Assembly (NCBI GenBank): GCA_002737705.1
Contig: NSIM01000014.1
Span: forward strand, 1 to 41,978
From: Flavobacteriales bacterium
GTDB lineage: Bacteria; Bacteroidota; Bacteroidia; NS11-12g; UBA955
Reading direction: 5' to 3'
Length of the DNA stretch: 41,978 nt
Part shown: piece after piece, positions 17,138 through 26,306 of the stretch
Layout: each line of letters starts with the position of its first letter
How positions within the stretch are numbered: the first letter of the stretch is position 1
Made by a program: the position numbers and the translations under genes
The notes under the pieces: generated by a model
The model's database searches: none
What the model saw: the letters and a program-made list of their open reading frames with translations, nothing else
Told to the model about the DNA's origin: nothing

Positions 17138-18637
17138 TTATTTAAGTTTGATTTCGCGCACTAACGCATTGACATCGCTTCGCACTAAATCAAGAATAAG
17201 GTTTGGACAAACTCCGAAGAAAATTACTGCGCAAGAAATTATTACGAGCATCACCGTTTCGATTTTAGTGAGCGGTGTAAATAACGAGGTGTTGCTTTTT
17301 GTTTCTCCGAGCATGATAAATTGATACCCGCGTAACATGTAAACGGCGCCGAAAATAATTGTGAGTCCGGCGCAGCCAGCGGCAAAAGCAGAATATTTAT
17401 AAATACCACTAATTAATAAAAATTCACCAACAAACCCGTTGGTTAAAGGAAGTGCCACAGAGCCCATCATTATAATTAAAAAGAACGCTGCAAATTTTGG
17501 AGCAACATTTCTGATTCCTCCAAGTTTCGCCATTTCAAATGTGTTCATACGAGAGAAAATAATATCTGCAATTAAAAATAATCCAACAACATTAATTCCA
17601 TGCGAGAACATTTGGACAATCGCACCTGTAATTCCCTCTGTGTTTTCTTTCAATGGCAGGAACACTAAAACTCCAGCAGCAATTAAGCCAACGTGTGCGA
17701 TGGAAGAATAAGCAATTAATCGTTTGAAATCTTTTTGTGCTATTGCCATGAACGAAGCGTAAATTATACTAATTATAGAAAGTCCAATTACTGTTGCGCC
17801 CCAATAATTTAATGCATCGGGACACATAGGCAACAACCAACGAATTAAACCGTAAGTACCCATTTTCAACATGATGCCAGAAAGCAACATCGTGCCTTGG
17901 GTTGGGGCGTTGTAATATGTGTCAGGTTGCCAAGTGTGAAAAGGGAAAACAGGCATTTTAATTGCGAACGCGAGAAATAACCCCCAGAATACACACGACT
18001 GCTGTGTAAGATTTAACCCTCTTCCCGCTTCGGCCAGGGCCTGTATGTTGAAAGTGTGAATTCCCGTTTCTCCAACTGACGTGTTAAGATAAAGGTAAAT
18101 CAAAGCAGCAAGCATGAACAGACTTCCTAATGTTGTGTAGAGAAAAAATTTAAAGGTTATTGTTCCGCGATTTTCTCCGCCCCAAATTAAGCAGATAAAA
18201 TAAATTGGGATTAAAGCCAATTCCCAGAAAATATAAAATAAAAAACCATCTCTCGCAACGAACACACCGATGAGCGCCATCTGCATAAATAATATAAGCG
18301 CATAGAAGTAGGAAGGGTGCTCTTGTTTTTTTTCATACCCGCAAAGAATAATCAATGGGATAAGAAAACAAGTGAGCAGCACAAGCACCATACTTATTCC
18401 ATCGAGCGCGACATTAAAATTTACGCCAATAGATGAGACCCAGCCAATATTAATAAAAAGGCGAGCGTCTTCATTTCCTGTTGCCTGTTGTTGGCGAAGA
18501 AAATAATATGCTACGATACATAGAATAAATTCTATGACCGACGCCGTTAACGCCACACGTTTTACTCCGTCGCCCTTTGTAAAAAGAAGCAGCAAAGCAA
18601 AAACAAAAGGCAAACCAATTAACAATCCTGTAATCAT
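17138..18637 (-). CDS. nuoM: NADH-quinone oxidoreductase subunit M
   Basis: This 499-residue antiporter-like membrane subunit contains LFYIFWELALIPIYFICLIWG with the key membrane glutamate, FFLYTTLGSLFMLAALIYLY, KMPVFPFHTWQPDTYYNAPT, QKDFKRLIAYSSIAHVGLIA and ALPLTNGFVGEFLLISG, all NuoM hallmarks. The reaction is proton translocation driven by quinone reduction in the peripheral arm. It starts 15 bases after nuoL. Length is normal for the family. Confidence 0.97.
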   Translation of the reverse strand: MITGLLIGLPFVFALLLLFTKGDGVKRVALTASVIEFILCIVAYYFLRQQQATGNEDARLFINIGWVSSIGVNFNVALDGISMVLVLLTCFLIPLIILCGYEKKQEHPSYFYALILFMQMALIGVFVARDGFLFYIFWELALIPIYFICLIWGGENRGTITFKFFLYTTLGSLFMLAALIYLYLNTSVGETGIHTFNIQALAEAGRGLNLTQQSCVFWGLFLAFAIKMPVFPFHTWQPDTYYNAPTQGTMLLSGIMLKMGTYGLIRWLLPMCPDALNYWGATVIGLSIISIIYASFMAIAQKDFKRLIAYSSIAHVGLIAAGVLVFLPLKENTEGITGAIVQMFSHGINVVGLFLIADIIFSRMNTFEMAKLGGIRNVAPKFAAFFLIIMMGSVALPLTNGFVGEFLLISGIYKYSAFAAGCAGLTIIFGAVYMLRGYQFIMLGETKSNTSLFTPLTKIETVMLVIISCAVIFFGVCPNLILDLVRSDVNALVREIKLK

Positions 18638-18652
18638 ATATTCAAAAAAAAA

Positions 18653-20542
18653 TCAAAATAATTTTACGAAGAGCATTGCAAGCACAGCAATAGTCATGGC
18701 AAACATATAAAACCCAACACTTCCAGACTGCGCCAAGCGAAATACACTTGCCGCCCATTTAACGACATTTCCAATCGCATTCACAAGCGCATCTATAATT
18801 CTCAACTCAATGAACTTGTAAGATTTTTCCGAAACCCAGTCTATTGGTTTTCGAATTGCGGCATCATAAAATTCGTCAACATAATATTTTCTAGCAATAA
18901 TTTTTTGAAATTTAGAGATTGCAATTTCGTTTTGAATAGGAACTAAATTATTTTTTTTGTAAAGGAGCCAAGCGGTATAAATAGCAGCGCTTGCAGCAAG
19001 GACAGCTAGAAACATTAATCGCCCCTCATCCATACTGAAATGTTTTGGCGCATCGTCTATCCAAACGGAGGCGGACTTAAATGCAGGGTGCAAAAACTCA
19101 TGAAACAAATGCTGGTGCGCATTTGGAATTCCAAGCAAACCAGCGCCAGCAGCAAGCACCGCAAGGACAACCAATGGGATAGTCATGCTTTTTGGCGATT
19201 CGTGCAGGTGATGTTTTTGTTCGCCTGTTCCGCGGAACCCACCGTGAAAGGTGAGAAAATATAAACGGAACATATAAAAAGCAGTAAGCATCGAACCGAT
19301 AATTCCAAGCATCCAATAAATTTTATTGTGATTGTATGCATGAGCTAGAATTTCATCTTTAGAGAAAAATCCGGAGAATGGAGGAATGCCGGAAATTGCA
19401 ATCGTTGCAATTAAAAAAGTAATGTGAGTAATGGGAAGAGCTTTTTTTAGTCCACCCATTTTGCGAATATCTTGTTCTCCGCTCATCGCATGAATCACAC
19501 TTCCAGCGCCAAGGAAAAGCAATGCTTTAAAGAACGCGTGCGTCATTACATGAAAGACGCCTCCCGTAAACGCCCCAACACCTAAACCGAGAAACATATA
19601 ACCCAACTGAGAAACGGTAGAGTAGGCGAGAACTTTTTTAATATCATTTTGAAACAACCCAATAGTTGCTGCGAGCAAAGCGGTGGACACACCAACAATG
19701 GCAATTACTTCACTTGCGATTGGGGCATTGACAAAAATTACCGCAGAACGCGCAATCATATAAACTCCGGCGGTTACCATTGTTGCTGCGTGAATGAGCG
19801 CAGAAACAGGAGTTGGTCCAGCCATTGCATCAGGGAGCCAGGTGTATAAAGGTATTTGTGCTGACTTGCCACAAGCCCCAATAAATAATAAAATACCAAT
19901 GAGATTATAAATTTCTTTATTCGAGGCATTGTTGTGGACATGCAAAAAAACCGCATCGAAATTTAAACTGTTGCTCGTTACATAAATTAAAATTATTCCC
20001 AATAAAAAACCAAGATCTCCAATTCTGTTTACAATGAATGCTTTTTTTGCTGCATTATTATATTCCGTGTTTTTGAACCAGAATCCGATTAACAAATAAG
20101 AACAGAGTCCAACACCTTCCCAACCGACAAACATTACAATGTAATTGTCTCCCATTACAAGAAACAACATGAAGAAGATAAATAAATTTAAGTATGCAAA
20201 AAAACGATCGTATTTTTCATCGTCTTTCATATAGCCAATTGAATAGACGTGAATAAGAAATCCCACACCTGTTATGATGAGCATAAACACAACAGCTAAG
20301 GGATCAATTAAAAATGAAAAATCGACATTCAGCTTCCCGACATTTATCCAATCTGCTAATTTTACAACAGTAGAAGATCCGTTAAGCTGAAAGAAAATGG
20401 TAGCCGAAAGGATGAAAGCGGCGAGCACACTTCCGCAGCCAATAAAACTTACAAGTTTTTTAGAAAGTTTTTTTCCGCCGAGTCCAATGACAAGAAAACC
20501 AATTAAAGGGAGAATGGGGATTAACCAAGCCAGCTGAATCAT
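18653..20542 (-). CDS. nuoL: NADH-quinone oxidoreductase subunit L
   Basis: This 629-residue distal pumping subunit contains NYIVMFVGWEGVGLCSYLLIGFW, KAFIVNRIGDLGFLLGI, KSAQIPLYTWLPDAMAGPTP, VSALIHAATMVTAGVYMIAR, NDIKKVLAYSTVSQLGYMFL and THAFFKALLFLGAGSVIHAM. The C-terminal part carries the long lateral helix region (RKYYVDEFYDAAIRKPIDW) and a final membrane segment, as expected for NuoL. It is 9 bases after nuoK. No truncation or unusual substitution was noticed. Confidence 0.97.
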   Translation of the reverse strand: MIQLAWLIPILPLIGFLVIGLGGKKLSKKLVSFIGCGSVLAAFILSATIFFQLNGSSTVVKLADWINVGKLNVDFSFLIDPLAVVFMLIITGVGFLIHVYSIGYMKDDEKYDRFFAYLNLFIFFMLFLVMGDNYIVMFVGWEGVGLCSYLLIGFWFKNTEYNNAAKKAFIVNRIGDLGFLLGIILIYVTSNSLNFDAVFLHVHNNASNKEIYNLIGILLFIGACGKSAQIPLYTWLPDAMAGPTPVSALIHAATMVTAGVYMIARSAVIFVNAPIASEVIAIVGVSTALLAATIGLFQNDIKKVLAYSTVSQLGYMFLGLGVGAFTGGVFHVMTHAFFKALLFLGAGSVIHAMSGEQDIRKMGGLKKALPITHITFLIATIAISGIPPFSGFFSKDEILAHAYNHNKIYWMLGIIGSMLTAFYMFRLYFLTFHGGFRGTGEQKHHLHESPKSMTIPLVVLAVLAAGAGLLGIPNAHQHLFHEFLHPAFKSASVWIDDAPKHFSMDEGRLMFLAVLAASAAIYTAWLLYKKNNLVPIQNEIAISKFQKIIARKYYVDEFYDAAIRKPIDWVSEKSYKFIELRIIDALVNAIGNVVKWAASVFRLAQSGSVGFYMFAMTIAVLAMLFVKLF

Positions 20543-20551
20543 ATTCTATAC

Positions 20552-20869
20552 TTATCCTTTTAATTTATTTAAAATATCAATGTCAATAGATTTTGTATTT
20601 CTGTAGATCATCATTAGAATAGCGAGTCCAACAGCAACTTCTGCCGCCGCCACTGCCATAATGAAAAATACAAAAACCTGAGCTGTTGGATCGCTGTGGT
20701 GTGCAGAAAAAGCAACAAGCAAAAGCGTCACAGCGTTTAACATTAATTCGATGCACATTAAAATAATGATTGCGTTGCGCCGATACAATACGCCAAGAAC
20801 ACCTAGCGCAAATAAAATAGCGCTTAATGTGACGTACCAGTTTAAGGGAATAATTTGTATTGCGCTCAT
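20552..20869 (-). CDS. nuoK: NADH-quinone oxidoreductase subunit K
   Basis: This 105-residue protein has three membrane helices (starting near [20 protein letters not shown]). The glutamate of [20 protein letters not shown] in helix 2 and that of [19 protein letters not shown] in helix 3 belong to the central hydrophilic axis. The start is placed at the ATG at 20869 ([13 protein letters not shown]), one base after the nuoJ stop. An ATG at 20893 is possible but would overlap nuoJ. Confidence 0.95.
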   Translation of the reverse strand: MSAIQIIPLNWYVTLSAILFALGVLGVLYRRNAIIILMCIELMLNAVTLLLVAFSAHHSDPTAQVFVFFIMAVAAAEVAVGLAILMMIYRNTKSIDIDILNKLKG

Positions 20870-20870
20870 C

Positions 20871-21383
20871 TTATGAAATGGTTTTTTTGCCAAGCATTAC
20901 CGACCCAACCATAGCTGCGAGGAAAAGGATTGACGAAAGTTCGAACGGAACAAGAAAATCATTGAACAAGACAAGGCCCAAATTATTAACCAGTCCAATA
21001 TTTACATCATTCGCTTGTTTTAAATTCATTTGCTCCGCACCTTTCAAAACGCCAACCAAGGTAACGAGCATTGCCCCACCAGCGAGCACAGCCATAAGTT
21101 GAATCCACATTGGCTTGTGCGTTTCCGTTTCTTTATTTAGGTTCAGCATCATAATAACGAAAAGAAATAAAACCATAATCGCCCCTGCGTAAACAATGAC
21201 GTGAACAACAGCAAGAAATTGGGCATTCAATAAAATGTAGTGACCCGCAATTGCAAAAAAAGTAACGATGAGATAAAGTACGCTGTGAATTGGACTCTTG
21301 CTGAATATTAATAATGCAGCGCTTGTAATTGCAATGAGGGATAAAACGCAAAACATTATTTGGGTAATCGTGATGTGTGTCAT
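20871..21383 (-). CDS. nuoJ: NADH-quinone oxidoreductase subunit J
   Basis: This 170-residue membrane subunit has five helices. The conserved region [20 protein letters not shown] then [20 protein letters not shown] corresponds to the flexible pi-bulge helix of NuoJ near the quinone-coupling region. [20 protein letters not shown] forms the end. It lies 17 bases after nuoI and one base before nuoK. Confidence 0.95.
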   Translation of the reverse strand: MTHITITQIMFCVLSLIAITSAALLIFSKSPIHSVLYLIVTFFAIAGHYILLNAQFLAVVHVIVYAGAIMVLFLFVIMMLNLNKETETHKPMWIQLMAVLAGGAMLVTLVGVLKGAEQMNLKQANDVNIGLVNNLGLVLFNDFLVPFELSSILFLAAMVGSVMLGKKTIS

Positions 21384-21400
21384 ACTAAAGTTTAGAAAAA

Positions 21401-22021
21401 CTAATGTCCTGTGTTTTTAGCCTTAATGGTTTTGTTGGGGTCCCAGTTTATATTGTGTGCATATTCTGAATGTGTTTTAAATTCCAACACTTCTTTCGTC
21501 TGCCGCTTTGAAACATCAATCCGATCTAATGGCGCAACCCCTTCTGTAAGTTTGTCTTTTCCGTAAATGAATTCCGCACGTTCAAATGTAGAAGGAACAA
21601 TTCTGTCTGTTAGAAAAATGGATTCTTTCGGGCAAGCCTCTTCGCATAATCCACAAAAGATACACCGTAGCATATTTATTTCATATACCGCAGCGTATTT
21701 TTCTTCGCGATACAAATGCTCTTCTCCCTTTTGACGTTCTCCAGCAACCATTGTTATTGCTTCTGCCGGACAAGCCACCGCGCACAGTCCACAAGCAGTG
21801 CAGCGTTCTGCGCCAATCTCATCACGCTTCAAAACATGTTGTCCGCGATAACCTTCTGCGATTGGACGTTTTTCTTCAGGGTAATTTACTGTTGCGGGCT
21901 TTCTAAAAAAATGTGACATCGTAATGCGCATTCCACCAAGAATTGCAGGTAAGTACATCTTCTCTAAAAAAGACATCTTTTTATCTGAAACTACTTTTGA
22001 TCTATCGGTCAGCGGTTGCAT
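21401..22021 (-). CDS. nuoI: NADH-quinone oxidoreductase subunit I (two 4Fe-4S clusters)
   Basis: This 206-residue peripheral-arm subunit holds clusters N6a and N6b. The first motif has Cys74, Cys77, Cys80 and Cys84 (CTACGLCAVACP); the second has Cys120, Cys123, Cys126 and Cys130 (CIFCGLCEEACP). The YPEEKRPIAEGYRGQHVLKR segment before the first cluster is a NuoI signature. It starts 17 bases after nuoH. A second ATG at codon 16 is possible. Confidence 0.97.
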   Translation of the reverse strand: MQPLTDRSKVVSDKKMSFLEKMYLPAILGGMRITMSHFFRKPATVNYPEEKRPIAEGYRGQHVLKRDEIGAERCTACGLCAVACPAEAITMVAGERQKGEEHLYREEKYAAVYEINMLRCIFCGLCEEACPKESIFLTDRIVPSTFERAEFIYGKDKLTEGVAPLDRIDVSKRQTKEVLEFKTHSEYAHNINWDPNKTIKAKNTGH

Positions 22022-22038
22022 ACTTGTTTATTATTTTC

Positions 22039-23088
22039 CTAAACTCTTCCAGTTGCTAATAATAAAATACCGGTCGCTATCATATTGACTATCGACAAAG
22101 GTATCAGGATTTTCCAGCCTAAATTCATTAGTTGGTCATAGCGGAAACGCGGGATTGTCCACCGAATCCACATGAAAAGAAATATAAAAAATATTGTTTT
22201 TGTAAACATTACAATGGTTCCTATTATCGCAACCGTATTCGGATTAGCAATGCTGTCCATTCCTGGAAAATTATATCCACCAAAAAAGAACAAAGACATT
22301 ACCGCAGACGAGATAAACATATTTACATATTCAGCAAACAAATAAAACCCAAGTTTCATGGAACTGTATTCGGTGTGGTAGCCACCAACTAATTCTGTTT
22401 CACATTCCGGTAAATCGAATGGCGCGCGATTGGTTTCTGCTAACGCACAAATAAAGAAAATTAAAAACGTCAGCGGGTTTTTAAAAAAATTCCACGAAAA
22501 CCAATGTGAATGCTCGTTGTAAAAACCGTGTTGTTGTGCTGCAATTTCTGAGGTGCTGAGGGTTCCCGTAATCATAATCAAAGTGATTACAGAAACACCC
22601 ATAGCAATTTCATATGAAATCATTTGAGATGACGCACGCAATGCGCCAAGCAATGAATATTTATTGTTTGAAGCCCAGCCCCCAATCATAATTCCATAAA
22701 CACCAATAGAAACGACACCGAACAAATAAAGGACTCCGATATTTATATCCGCTACTTGTAATGGATATTTTACACCGTTTATTGTAAGGTCAGGTCCCCA
22801 AGGAATAACCGCGCTAGTACAAAGTGACGTTAGCATTGCCAATCCAGGTCCGAGAATGAAAAGAAATTTATTTGAAACATTGGGAATAATTTCTTCCTTC
22901 ATAAACATCTTTACCCCATCGGCAAGCGGTTGCAACAAGCCGAAAGGTCCAGCACGATTAGGTCCGAGTCGATCCTGTAAGAATGCCGCAATTTTCCGTT
23001 CGCCGTAAGTAGAATACATCGCAATCACCAACGATATTACAAATACCGCAATAACTAGAATCAGTTTATAAAGAATATATGTACTCAT
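22039..23088 (-). CDS. nuoH: NADH-quinone oxidoreductase subunit H
   Basis: This 349-residue membrane anchor subunit lines the quinone-binding chamber with NuoB and NuoD. Signatures are YGERKIAAFLQDRLGPNRAG, PFGLLQPLADGVKMFMKEEI, GALRASSQMISYEIAMG and ETNRAPFDLPECETELVGGY, followed by MKLGFYLFAEYVNMF. All invariant acidic residues of the E-channel segments that I can recognise are present. It follows nuoG after 17 bases. Confidence 0.97.
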   Translation of the reverse strand: MSTYILYKLILVIAVFVISLVIAMYSTYGERKIAAFLQDRLGPNRAGPFGLLQPLADGVKMFMKEEIIPNVSNKFLFILGPGLAMLTSLCTSAVIPWGPDLTINGVKYPLQVADINIGVLYLFGVVSIGVYGIMIGGWASNNKYSLLGALRASSQMISYEIAMGVSVITLIMITGTLSTSEIAAQQHGFYNEHSHWFSWNFFKNPLTFLIFFICALAETNRAPFDLPECETELVGGYHTEYSSMKLGFYLFAEYVNMFISSAVMSLFFFGGYNFPGMDSIANPNTVAIIGTIVMFTKTIFFIFLFMWIRWTIPRFRYDQLMNLGWKILIPLSIVNMIATGILLLATGRV

Positions 23089-23105
23089 TAGTTTTTAGGG
23101 CGTAC

Positions 23106-24074
23106 TTATTTTTTTTCTTTAATTTTTTTTAATTGCTCTCCTGTATCCAATTTCAATTTTGCTAACTCATACTGATTTTGTGAAATTACAGAATGGGGAT
23201 CAATACGGCTTGGTCCTTCAACAATCCAGTCGGAAAGATTTTTGCGATCGAAACGACACTCATTGCAAATCCAATCAATCACTTCTCCCCACTGGTCTTT
23301 TCTGCCAGTTACACGCAGCACCTCTTCTCCTTTAAACCAGAGACGAACTTTGCCAGCGCATTTTTTACAGTCGCGGTGTGCATCTACAGGTTTTGTAAAC
23401 CAAACACGCGATTTGAAACGAAAGGTTTTGTCTGTCAAAGCGCCAACAGGACAAACGTCAATAACGTTACCGGAAAGCTCATTGTCAATATTTGCAGCTA
23501 TGTAAGTAGAAATTTCTGAAACCTCACCGCGATTAAGAACACCGTGGACACGTTTTTCTGTTAGTTGATCCGCTGTGTGTACACATCGATAACATAAAAT
23601 GCATCGTGTCATGTGTAATTGAATCTTTGGGCCGATGTCTATTTTTTCAAACGTTCGACGTTCGAAATCATAGCGTGTTTTTTCCGCACCATTTTCATAT
23701 CCCAAGTCTTGTAAACTACATTCTCCCGCCTGGTCACAAACCGGACAATCGAGCGGGTGGTTTAACAACAAAAATTCAACCACACCTTTTCTGTCAGCGA
23801 GAACTTGTTCAGACGTAAAATTTTCCACCACCATTCCGTCCATTACTTCAGTACGGCAGGAGGCAACAGGTTTTGGCATTGGATTCGGATTCGCTGCAGA
23901 ACCTTTTGTAACGCGCACTATGCAGGTGCGGCAATAACCGCCACTTACATCTAGTTTAGAATAATAACACATCGCAGGAGGAGCAACATGTTTTCCAATC
24001 ATTCGCGCAGCCTGAAGAATAGTGGTTCCTTTTGGGACCTCAATTTCAACTCCATCAATGGTTACTTTCGGCAT
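23106..24074 (-). CDS. nuoG: NADH-quinone oxidoreductase subunit G, short form lacking the molybdopterin-like domain
   Basis: This 322-residue protein contains the iron-sulfur part of NuoG. The N-terminal 2Fe-2S ferredoxin domain has Cys36, Cys48, Cys51 and Cys73. The His-Cys cluster N5 has His106, Cys110, Cys113 and Cys119. Cluster N4 has Cys158, Cys161, Cys164 and Cys208 (CPVGALT). A further Cys set, Cys236, Cys239, Cys270 and Cys273, lies where N7 ligands occur in bacterial NuoG, but with different spacing. The protein ends soon after, with a Lys-rich tail (TGEQLKKIKEKK), so the roughly 500-residue C-terminal molybdopterin-oxidoreductase-like domain of E. coli NuoG is absent. nuoH starts 17 bases later, so this is not a frameshift within the window. 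Short NuoG forms are, to my knowledge, usual in several Bacteroidota groups. Confidence 0.93.
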   Translation of the reverse strand: MPKVTIDGVEIEVPKGTTILQAARMIGKHVAPPAMCYYSKLDVSGGYCRTCIVRVTKGSAANPNPMPKPVASCRTEVMDGMVVENFTSEQVLADRKGVVEFLLLNHPLDCPVCDQAGECSLQDLGYENGAEKTRYDFERRTFEKIDIGPKIQLHMTRCILCYRCVHTADQLTEKRVHGVLNRGEVSEISTYIAANIDNELSGNVIDVCPVGALTDKTFRFKSRVWFTKPVDAHRDCKKCAGKVRLWFKGEEVLRVTGRKDQWGEVIDWICNECRFDRKNLSDWIVEGPSRIDPHSVISQNQYELAKLKLDTGEQLKKIKEKK

Positions 24075-24088
24075 TTTATAATTGTGCG

Positions 24089-24961
24089 TTAGTTCGATTT
24101 GTTTTGTTTTTGAGGAAAATTAATTCCCATTGACAAAATAGTTCCGTAGGTTGGGAATTGCACTTTCGCAGTTCCAGTTGCAGTGCGTAAATTGTAGTAT
24201 GACGCGTAAACCGCTTTTTGTCCAAATTCAAGATAAGTTCTGTTAAAAAACAACAGCCGAATAGCGCCCTCGGCCCCAACGTTCCAGCCGCCAATCGCCT
24301 GAAAATGCGGGGTGTTTTTTGCTCCAAAAATAGTGTTTTCAACGTGTGGTGTGTTCCATCCCGCCCCCATTTTCAGGTGATAAAGCAATTTAAACTTTCC
24401 ATTGCGACTTGAAAAAAGAGAAAACTTCTTTACAAGTGTAAATGCAAAAAAATTCGCGCCGTTATTAAGTTTAAAAATAAACGGCTGTGAACCCAAACTT
24501 TCGCTTTCATAAAGATGAGCGATGGAATCGAAGGCCACGCCATTTGTGCTACCAACCATTCTTACATATTGATCATTGTTCACAACAAACTTTGCGTGGT
24601 CGTATGTAAACTCGGCGCCAAGGCTTTGGTCTGAATTGAAAAAATAACCTAAGCGCACGCAAAATTGAGGAACAGTTAGCGGAACAGTAAATATTTCAGA
24701 AATAAACGGAGAGTCGTGGGCGTAAACATCTTTTAATACGTATTCCGTGTGTGAATTTTTAGCGTTTCCATCAACAGTATTTATGTCAAAATGAATATCT
24801 GTTTTTGGATACCACCACTTGCTGTATCCCCAAGATAAATACCACTCGCCCCCTTTTTGAACTTTCCAATAATTTTTTAACGACCCCACTTTTTCAGTCT
24901 GCGCATAGGCGGTTGTTGGAATAATTAGTAAAAACAAAAAAAGGATTTTTATAATTTTCAT
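24089..24961 (-). CDS. putative outer-membrane beta-barrel protein inside the nuo operon
   Basis: This 290-residue protein has a clear signal peptide (MKIIKILFLFLLIIPTTAYAQ) and a mature part rich in alternating aromatic and polar strands typical of small outer-membrane barrels, for example GEWYLSWGYSKWWYPKTDI, QFCVRLGYFFNSDQSLGAEF, NFFAFTLVKKFSLF, GGWNVGAEGAIRLLFFNRTY and TYGTILSMGINFP. I do not recognise a family with known function. Its ATG overlaps the nuoF stop codon (ATGA, bases 24958-24961) and nuoG starts 15 bases downstream, so it must be transcribed and is probably translationally coupled with complex I genes. It has no visible iron-sulfur or flavin motif and should lie in a different membrane from complex I. 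A lipid A deacylase-like role is conceivable, but no catalytic motif was confirmed. Confidence 0.82.
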   Translation of the reverse strand: MKIIKILFLFLLIIPTTAYAQTEKVGSLKNYWKVQKGGEWYLSWGYSKWWYPKTDIHFDINTVDGNAKNSHTEYVLKDVYAHDSPFISEIFTVPLTVPQFCVRLGYFFNSDQSLGAEFTYDHAKFVVNNDQYVRMVGSTNGVAFDSIAHLYESESLGSQPFIFKLNNGANFFAFTLVKKFSLFSSRNGKFKLLYHLKMGAGWNTPHVENTIFGAKNTPHFQAIGGWNVGAEGAIRLLFFNRTYLEFGQKAVYASYYNLRTATGTAKVQFPTYGTILSMGINFPQKQNKSN

Positions 24962-26304
24962 TTAGCGCTTTGTTGTAGATTGTTTACTGCATAATAATGT
25001 TTGACATCTACAATTTCTTCGGGCTTGTTTACATATTCTTCAAACTCTTTACGGAAATGTCTAATCGCAGAGGCAACAGGCCAAGCAGCCGCTTCGCCTA
25101 GGGGACAAATTGTTTTACCGTCTATTTTACTTTGAATATCAAACAGCAAATCAATATCTGTTTGTTTCCCCTTCCCCTCTAAAATTCGATTAAGAATTTT
25201 TTCCATCCATCCTGTTCCTTCGCGACAAGGAGAACATTGTCCGCAACTTTCATGGTGGTAGAAGCGCGTAAAGTTCCAGAGGTTTTTTACGATGCTTGCC
25301 GTTTCGTCAAGAACGATAAATCCGCCTGAGCCCAACATTGTTCCCGAAATAAATCCACCATCCGAAAGCGATTCGTACGACATTAATCGAGGCTCTCCTT
25401 TTGCCGTTTTTAAAAATAGGTCAGCAGGAAGAATTGGTACTGATGAGCCACCAGCAACAACCGCTTTGAATTTTTTTCCGTTTTTTATTCCACCACAATA
25501 TTTATCATCAAACAAAAATTCTTCACAAGAAAGACCGAGTTCAATTTCATATACGCCAGGATTATTGATATGGCCACAGGCGGAAATTAATTTTGTTCCT
25601 GTGCTTTTTCCCACACCAATTTTTGCGTACTCTTCACCACCCATATTAATAATTGGCACCGTGGCCGCAATGGTTTCAACATTATTGACAACAGTCGGTC
25701 TTCCCCAAACACCCGAAACAGCAGGGAATGGAGGTTTGATCCTTGGGTTTCCTCGTTTTCCTTCGAGTGATTCTATTAATGCCGTTTCCTCACCACAGAT
25801 ATATGCGCCAGCGCCAAGGTGACAATAAAGGTTAAGATTAAATCCAGATCCTAAAATATTATCACCTAAAAAACCAGCATCATAAGCTGCTTGAATTGCC
25901 TTTTCTAAAATGTGATAAACATAAAGCAGCTCACCACGGATGTAGATGTATGATGTATTTGCCCCGAGTGCATAACTCGACAAAATCATTCCTTCAATCA
26001 AAAGATGTGGGTTGTGCTGCATTAAATAACGATCCTTGAAAGTTCCGGGTTCAGATTCATCGGCATTGCAAACTAAATGACGAGGAACGCCTTCTGGTTT
26101 TGCAATAAAACCCCACTTCATTCCCGTAGGAAAGCCCGCGCCACCCCTTCCTCGAAGACCAGATTTTTTAACTTCGTCCACCACTTCGCTTTGTTGCATC
26201 TTCAACGCCTTTTCAAGCGCCTTATATCCTCCGTTCGCACGATAAACGCTGAGGGTTTCAATCCCAGGAACATTTATGTTTTCAAGAAGCAACTGCTTTC
26301 CCAT
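24958..26304 (-). CDS. nuoF: NADH-quinone oxidoreductase subunit F (FMN, NADH binding)
   Basis: This 448-residue subunit oxidises NADH using FMN. It shows the FMN/NADH-binding GRGGAGFPTG motif at residues 52-61, CNADESEPGTFKDRYLM, IYIRGELLYVYHILEKAI, GAGAYICGEETALIESLEGK and PPFPAVSGVWGRPTVVNNVE. The N3 cluster motif SCGQCSPCREGT lies near residues 350-360, with the fourth cysteine in TICPLGEA near 398. It starts 2 bases after nuoE and its stop overlaps the barrel gene. Family length and motifs are normal. Confidence 0.97.
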   Translation of the reverse strand: MGKQLLLENINVPGIETLSVYRANGGYKALEKALKMQQSEVVDEVKKSGLRGRGGAGFPTGMKWGFIAKPEGVPRHLVCNADESEPGTFKDRYLMQHNPHLLIEGMILSSYALGANTSYIYIRGELLYVYHILEKAIQAAYDAGFLGDNILGSGFNLNLYCHLGAGAYICGEETALIESLEGKRGNPRIKPPFPAVSGVWGRPTVVNNVETIAATVPIINMGGEEYAKIGVGKSTGTKLISACGHINNPGVYEIELGLSCEEFLFDDKYCGGIKNGKKFKAVVAGGSSVPILPADLFLKTAKGEPRLMSYESLSDGGFISGTMLGSGGFIVLDETASIVKNLWNFTRFYHHESCGQCSPCREGTGWMEKILNRILEGKGKQTDIDLLFDIQSKIDGKTICPLGEAAAWPVASAIRHFRKEFEEYVNKPEEIVDVKHYYAVNNLQQSAK

Positions 26305-26306
26305 GT

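Noticed and set aside
23106-24074. NuoG might be truncated by a frameshift or assembly error
   Set aside because: nuoH starts only 17 bases downstream, so there is no remnant of a molybdopterin domain in any frame; the short form is genuine.
24076-24342. Minus-strand 88-codon frame overlapping the outer-membrane barrel gene
   Set aside because: It lies in another frame of the clearly better 290-residue protein and has a poor start.
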